Part shown: positions 54,415 through 57,824 of the stretch, piece by piece
Position numbering within the stretch: position 1 is the first letter of the stretch
Layout of the letters: the number at the start of each line of letters is the position of its first letter
Assembly: GCA_947427095.1 (NCBI GenBank)
Contig: CANEGO010000007.1
Span: forward strand, 1-57,824
Source: an uncultured Clostridium sp.
Lineage (GTDB): Bacteria; Bacillota_I; Bacilli_A; RF39; UBA660
DNA length: 57,824 bases
Direction of reading: 5' to 3'
Program-made: the position numbers and the translations under genes
The notes under the pieces: generated by a model
What the model saw: the letters and a program-made list of their open reading frames with translations, nothing else
Told to the model about the DNA's origin: nothing
Database searches by the model: none

Positions 54415-54729
54415 TTATTCCTCATTTAGTTGATCAATATATTTCTTTAATTTCTTTGCATCATCTTGAAAAATAATTTTCATCGTATTATCTATTTCAA
54501 CGATGCCCCTTGCTCCTAGTTTTTGAATACCCTCTTTATTAACCTTTGATGGATCTTTTAGGGTAACCTTAAACCTAGATACACTAACCTCCATATTAGT
54601 TATGTTTTTTATTCCACCTAAATACTCTACTAACTTATTCGCTTCATACTTAAAATCTGGTTTATTAGCCTTTATTACTACCAAGGCAATTATAACAAGA
54701 ACCATAACAATAATAAAATACTTTAACAT
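54415..54729 (-). CDS. Membrane-anchored PTS EIIB-like protein lacking the catalytic cysteine
   Basis: A 104-residue protein with an N-terminal transmembrane helix (about 4-22) followed by a glucose-type EIIB fold: ANKLVEYLGGIKNITNMEVSVSRFKVTLKDPSKVNKEGIQKLGARGIVEI. In true EIIB the segment after the first strand reads D-A-C-I-T-R-L-R, with the cysteine phosphorylated by EIIA; here it is E-V-S-V-S-R-F-K, so no phosphotransfer is possible by that route. No EIIA or EIIC gene is near. A regulatory or structural role is likely. GGTGAT precedes the start. Confidence 0.75.
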   Translation of the reverse strand: MLKYFIIVMVLVIIALVVIKANKPDFKYEANKLVEYLGGIKNITNMEVSVSRFKVTLKDPSKVNKEGIQKLGARGIVEIDNTMKIIFQDDAKKLKKYIDQLNEE

Positions 54730-54882
54730 ATCATCACCCTAAAACAAATTATATAACATCATTAATAAAAAATCAAGTTACCAAAATACTTACAAATTAC
54801 TGATACTAGGGCTTTTAAAGTGGTACTAATTACCATCATTTGAATAAGCTAATAATGAAAAAGATAGAAAGGGTGAAATATT

Positions 54883-55290
54883 ATGTGTGACAATTCTAAT
54901 TCTAGTTCAAAATGCAACTGTATCGCAGAAATACTAAAAGTTATAAACATTCTTCAAAGCGAAGTTTGTCCTGGTGATTCATGTTTAGAAACATGTACAA
55001 GAGCATTCTTTGGTCCAAACTCATCAGTTGATTTTAATACTAGACCGGTAACTCTATACACCTGTAACGGTACATTAGTTTCAATACCAGTATCTAACAT
55101 ACCTGGAGAAACTACAACTTCAAGTACATTCAGGGTTGAAAAAGTAGATGGTTGTTGTGCAACTCTTAGAGTATTAACATTTGATGCAGGAACATCGACT
55201 TATACAGCAACAAACTCATTCTTCACAATAAATACAGATTGCTTATGCGCTATAAAATGTCTAGGGGACACTTTTGTTGAAGGTGTTTAA
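54883..55290 (+). CDS. CotY/CotZ-family spore coat or exosporium protein
   Basis: A 135-residue Cys-rich protein: CNCIAEILKVINILQSEV at the N-terminus, CLETC, FRVEKVDGCCATLRVL in the middle and DCLCAIKCLGDTF at the end correspond to the CotY/CotZ/ExsY pattern of cross-linked crust and exosporium proteins. Twelve cysteines are present. GGGTGAA precedes the ATG. A strong terminator follows at 55292-55317, so it is a single-gene unit. Specific paralogue cannot be told. Confidence 0.85.
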   Translation: MCDNSNSSSKCNCIAEILKVINILQSEVCPGDSCLETCTRAFFGPNSSVDFNTRPVTLYTCNGTLVSIPVSNIPGETTTSSTFRVEKVDGCCATLRVLTFDAGTSTYTATNSFFTINTDCLCAIKCLGDTFVEGV

Positions 55291-55291
55291 A

Positions 55292-55317
55292 AAAAGACCA
55301 CTTATATGTGGTCTTTT
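55292..55317. terminator. Bidirectional terminator after the coat gene
   Basis: AAAAGACCAC (55292-55301) pairs with GTGGTCTTTT (55308-55317) over a 6-base loop, with A- and T-runs on either side; it serves the coat gene and the convergent small gene at 55316. Confidence 0.85.
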
Positions 55318-55648
55318 ATTTTATATCTAAAATTTCATTTATGTATATTCTTTCACCATCAAATGTTAACAAGTAGTTATCTTTAACTCCTACTATTTTT
55401 TTATTTATATTTTTTCCATTTTTGTACACAATAGTAACATCAGCTTGATAAACATAATCCGGTCTTGAAAAAATATTGTTTATTTTTCTTAAAAGCTCCA
55501 CCTCATCTACGTCCTTTTTCTCTATAATTTCTGTTTCATCACTTTTACTAACATTATTATCCTCGTTATGATAATAAAACTCTTTTTGAACCTTTCCTTT
55601 TATTTTATCTATGGGGTTCTTAAAAATTTCTGGAAACTTATCTCTCAT
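55316..55648 (-). CDS. Uncharacterised small protein beside the coat gene (110 aa)
   Basis: Not recognised. An acidic and basic mixed protein with a Lys-rich N-terminus (MRDKFPEIFKNPIDKIKGKVQKEF), an acidic middle and a C-terminal beta-rich segment (VTIVYKNGKNINKKIVGVKDNYLLTF). AGGAGG precedes the ATG. A CATAAAATT element upstream resembles a sigmaK -10 with one mismatch. Its place opposite the coat gene suggests a spore role, but nothing shows it. Confidence 0.65.
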   Translation of the reverse strand: MRDKFPEIFKNPIDKIKGKVQKEFYYHNEDNNVSKSDETEIIEKKDVDEVELLRKINNIFSRPDYVYQADVTIVYKNGKNINKKIVGVKDNYLLTFDGERIYINEILDIK

Positions 55649-55701
55649 AACAAAATCCTCCTATAGAATTTTATGTTATTAAAATAAAATCATGATAAAA
55701 G

Positions 55702-56823
55702 GTGGTGATTATCATAAATAATAATAAAAAAATAAAATATTATTTAATGGTCATTTTAGTGGTGTTTTTTGTTATAAGTCTTGTTACGATATACAGTACG
55801 TCTCTTTCTTCAAACAACGACGCTTTCAAAAAACAACTTATGTGGTATTTAATTGGTTTTCTAATAATTTATATAACTTCAAAATTAAATTTAAAAAAGA
55901 TACTAGATGTATCAGTAATCTTATACGTCTTTATAAACATTTTACTTTTCCTACTTCTTATTTTTGGGACTGAAGTAAATGGCTCTAAATGTTGGTTTAC
56001 AATTCCAGGGGTAGGTTCACTACAGCCTAGTGAGTTTGCTAAGATAATTTTAATATTGATAAACGCAAAAGTATTTGAATGGTTTAATAAAAAATATCCA
56101 AAAAGAAAATTTAGTAATGATGTTAAGCTATTTTTAATGATCATGGCAATCACTTTAATTCCTAGTATATTAACCTTTTTGGAACCAGATACAGGAATGG
56201 TAATAATATACTTTCTAATATCATTTATAATGATATTTATCTTTGGAATTAGAAAAAGTATTTTTTTAATAATATTTACCATTGGCTTAATATTTATATC
56301 TAGTTTCTTATATTTTTATTTTAATTATGAAAATGATTTTATAAATATTTTTGGAACATCCTTTTTCTATCGAATCGATAGATTACTTGACTGGACAAAT
56401 AAAAGTGGTATGCAACTTACAAACGCAATGGCTGCTATTAAATCAGCTGGATTATTTGGGTTTGGTATTGGAAATACCCCAATATATATACCAGAAGCCC
56501 ATACTGATTTTATTTTTTCGATATACGCAAGTAACTTTGGTTTAATAGGAACAATATTTTTATTAATAATAATATTGTTATTTGATTTTGTCTTATTTAA
56601 ATTAGCTAAAGATACTAATGATAAAAATTATAAGTTTATAATTTCTGGTTTTCTAGCGATGCTTTTGTATCAACAAATTCAAAACATAGGAATGAACGTT
56701 GGTCTTTTACCAATTACCGGAATAACGCTTCCGTTTATAAGTTATGGTGGGTCTTCCCTTATAAGTTACATGCTAGGAGTTGCTTTTATCTTAAATTATG
56801 ATAGAAATATAAATAAAAAATAA
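55702..56823 (+). CDS. FtsW/RodA/SpoVE-family peptidoglycan polymerase
   Basis: A SEDS glycosyltransferase that polymerises lipid II into glycan with a partner PBP. Ten or so transmembrane helices, with GSLQPSEFAKI, EPDTG (catalytic Asp region), the IPEAHTDFIFSIYASNFGLIG loop and LPITGITLPFISYGGSSL at the C-terminus. Length (373) is normal. FtsW, RodA or SpoVE cannot be separated by eye; the neighbouring coat genes favour SpoVE. The start is unclear: GTGs at 55702 and 55705 overlap the GGTGGTGA ribosome site, and an ATA at 55714 has normal spacing but is a rare start codon. Confidence 0.9.
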   Translation: MVIIINNNKKIKYYLMVILVVFFVISLVTIYSTSLSSNNDAFKKQLMWYLIGFLIIYITSKLNLKKILDVSVILYVFINILLFLLLIFGTEVNGSKCWFTIPGVGSLQPSEFAKIILILINAKVFEWFNKKYPKRKFSNDVKLFLMIMAITLIPSILTFLEPDTGMVIIYFLISFIMIFIFGIRKSIFLIIFTIGLIFISSFLYFYFNYENDFINIFGTSFFYRIDRLLDWTNKSGMQLTNAMAAIKSAGLFGFGIGNTPIYIPEAHTDFIFSIYASNFGLIGTIFLLIIILLFDFVLFKLAKDTNDKNYKFIISGFLAMLLYQQIQNIGMNVGLLPITGITLPFISYGGSSLISYMLGVAFILNYDRNINKK

Positions 56824-56880
56824 CCATTATCATTGCAAGTTATTACCGAATAATATAAAATTATAATAGAGGTGGTTTAG

Positions 56881-57687
56881 ATGATTGTATATGATGCTAA
56901 TAAGTTGCAAAGAACTATTGTTGATAATAATGATCAATACGAATACGAAATAAATAAAAAAATAAGTATGTTTAAACAAACTCTCTTATCAGAAATTGAA
57001 GAAATTTTTAAGTATTACAGAATTTATGTTTCTCTTTCTTCTATAGAAACATTACTAAATGATATTACTTTTTCCATAAAAAATAATCTGGGATATAAAA
57101 AAATAATTATAATAATAAGTGATGCCATTTCTGAACTTTTGTCTAGTAGTCAAAATAAAGCCCAAATACTAAAGGAGGCATTTGAAAGACAAAATCTTAT
57201 AAATAGACAAATAGATTTAAATGATAGCTTTATTGAACTAAAAAGAAATTTTAGCAATTTAGACATTAATCAAGCCACGTTAAATGAAATATTATCAGCT
57301 ATAAAAAGAAGGCTTATTTTCTTACAAACTGAGGTTGGTGAATTAACCAATTTGTATATTAAAACAAATAAAAGTAAAATAGAAAAAGAAATGCGAGAAG
57401 TTGACGTCGATATTAATGTTGAAAACAAAAATATAATAAATATTTTAAATAAATGTCAAAAAGCAGTTAATGAACTGGATGAGGATAAAGCAATCGTATT
57501 TTTACAGAATGAATTTAGTATGCTAAATAACGATGAAATTAATCTAATAATCACCGCCATAGTTAGACAAATGCCTTTTGGTGTTCCAAAATTAGAACAA
57601 TTTTTAAAGGAAAAGAAAGAAGAAGTTCAAAGTAATAATAGTGTTAACCTAGAACGCAACACTATATTACTTGGCGGCATTCTTTAA
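56881..57687 (+). CDS. Uncharacterised helical protein (268 aa)
   Basis: Not recognised. A helical, Asn/Lys/Glu-rich cytoplasmic protein with no signal peptide; coiled-coil-like segments near 95-165 and 190-235. AGAGGTGG precedes the ATG. It ends with VNLERNTILLGGIL, which could be a short interaction tail. It is followed by a strong terminator and has no obvious partner. Confidence 0.65.
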   Translation: MIVYDANKLQRTIVDNNDQYEYEINKKISMFKQTLLSEIEEIFKYYRIYVSLSSIETLLNDITFSIKNNLGYKKIIIIISDAISELLSSSQNKAQILKEAFERQNLINRQIDLNDSFIELKRNFSNLDINQATLNEILSAIKRRLIFLQTEVGELTNLYIKTNKSKIEKEMREVDVDINVENKNIINILNKCQKAVNELDEDKAIVFLQNEFSMLNNDEINLIITAIVRQMPFGVPKLEQFLKEKKEEVQSNNSVNLERNTILLGGIL

Positions 57688-57710
57688 ATAAAATTTAACA
57701 TAAATAATAA

Positions 57711-57734
57711 AAACTCTTGTTTATACAAGAGTTT
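57711..57734 (+). terminator. Terminator after the 268-residue gene
   Basis: AAACTCTTGT (57711-57720) and ACAAGAGTTT (57725-57734) form a 10-bp stem with a 4-base loop followed by a T-run on the plus strand. Confidence 0.9.
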
Positions 57735-57744
57735 TTTTCTACTA

Positions 57745-57821
57745 TGGTGACGCGTATGGGATTTGAACCCATGAATGCCGCCGTGAAAGGGCGGTGTGTT
57801 AAACCACTTCACCAACGCGCC
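57745..57821 (-). tRNA. tRNA-Glu (anticodon UUC)
   Basis: On the minus strand a full cloverleaf reads GGCGCGT acceptor, D-arm TGGTGAAGTGGTTTAACAC, anticodon stem CCGCC with loop CTTTCAC and GGCGG, T-arm ATGGG-TTTGAAT-CCCAT, acceptor ACGCGTC, discriminator A and an encoded CCA (57745-57747). The anticodon TTC reads glutamate codons. The gene is close to the window end, and more tRNAs could follow beyond it. Confidence 0.95.
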
Positions 57822-57824
57822 AGT

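Noticed and set aside
1-57824. CRISPR array, insertion sequence or complete prophage
   Set aside because: No regularly spaced repeats, transposase motifs or phage structural genes were seen; the ORF6N gene alone is not sufficient.

Overview
The window looks like the chromosome of a low-GC, spore-forming Firmicute of the Bacilli side (possibly one of the uncultured, small-genome gut Bacilli; this placement is inference). The DNA is strongly AT-rich, ribosome binding sites are Firmicute-like (AGGAGG/AAGGGG), and the standard code is used with TAA, TAG and TGA all as stops. RNase J, YlxM, YlxR, RecX, omega and a SufBCDSU operon are Firmicute markers. CotD-like and CotY/Z-like coat proteins and two YjcZ-like micro-proteins behind sigmaE/sigmaK-like promoters argue for endospore formation. 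Most genes are on the minus strand.

Layout: 1-1412 holds a truncated NUDIX gene and gpsA. 1475-7683 is the most accessory-looking part: an ORF6N/phospholipase-D-like protein with a perfect hairpin inside its coding sequence, two adjacent large paralogues of unknown family, a DUF1848 radical-SAM-like protein, and a possible HEPN-like protein. 7751-11378 holds a D,D-carboxypeptidase, a nucleoside phosphorylase, a lipoprotein and a tail-less SSB. 11565-17704 is a GT4 glycosyltransferase followed (upstream) by a suf operon containing an uncharacterised extra gene. A frameshifted gene remnant, a MurE-like ligase, HIT protein, VanY-type peptidase, spore micro-proteins and PrsA follow to 23364. 23384-32222 holds NUDIX, recX, rpoZ, cotD-like, the SRP genes ffh-ylxM-ftsY and RNase J. 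32244-35829 holds a TasA/camelysin-like surface protein behind a G9 tract that sits in its promoter spacer, and a two-component system. 35963-38609 is pnp and rpsO with an S15-leader-like RNA. 38627-46708 mixes truB and dapA with several lineage-type proteins, including a J-domain-like/TM/LysM protein and a GNAT-kinase-TM fusion. 46970-51108 is the rimP-nusA-ylxR-infB-rbfA operon, with a RimP reduced to one domain. 51238-57821 holds a decayed gene, a CPBP protease, a metallophosphoesterase, a sporulation-kinase-like sensor, a coat protein, a FtsW/RodA/SpoVE protein and tRNA-Glu.

Functionally the window combines housekeeping (translation, RNA decay, SRP, Fe-S assembly, wall synthesis) with envelope and spore functions. 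The strongest unusual signals are the candidate phase-variable promoter at 32962-32989, the GNAT-kinase-TM fusion at 45350-46708, the paralogue pair at 2543-5932, the extra gene inside the suf operon, and a set of conserved folds that have lost a key part (RimP C-domain, SSB tail, EIIB cysteine, metallophosphoesterase GNHD motif). All assignments come from reading motifs; no database search was run.
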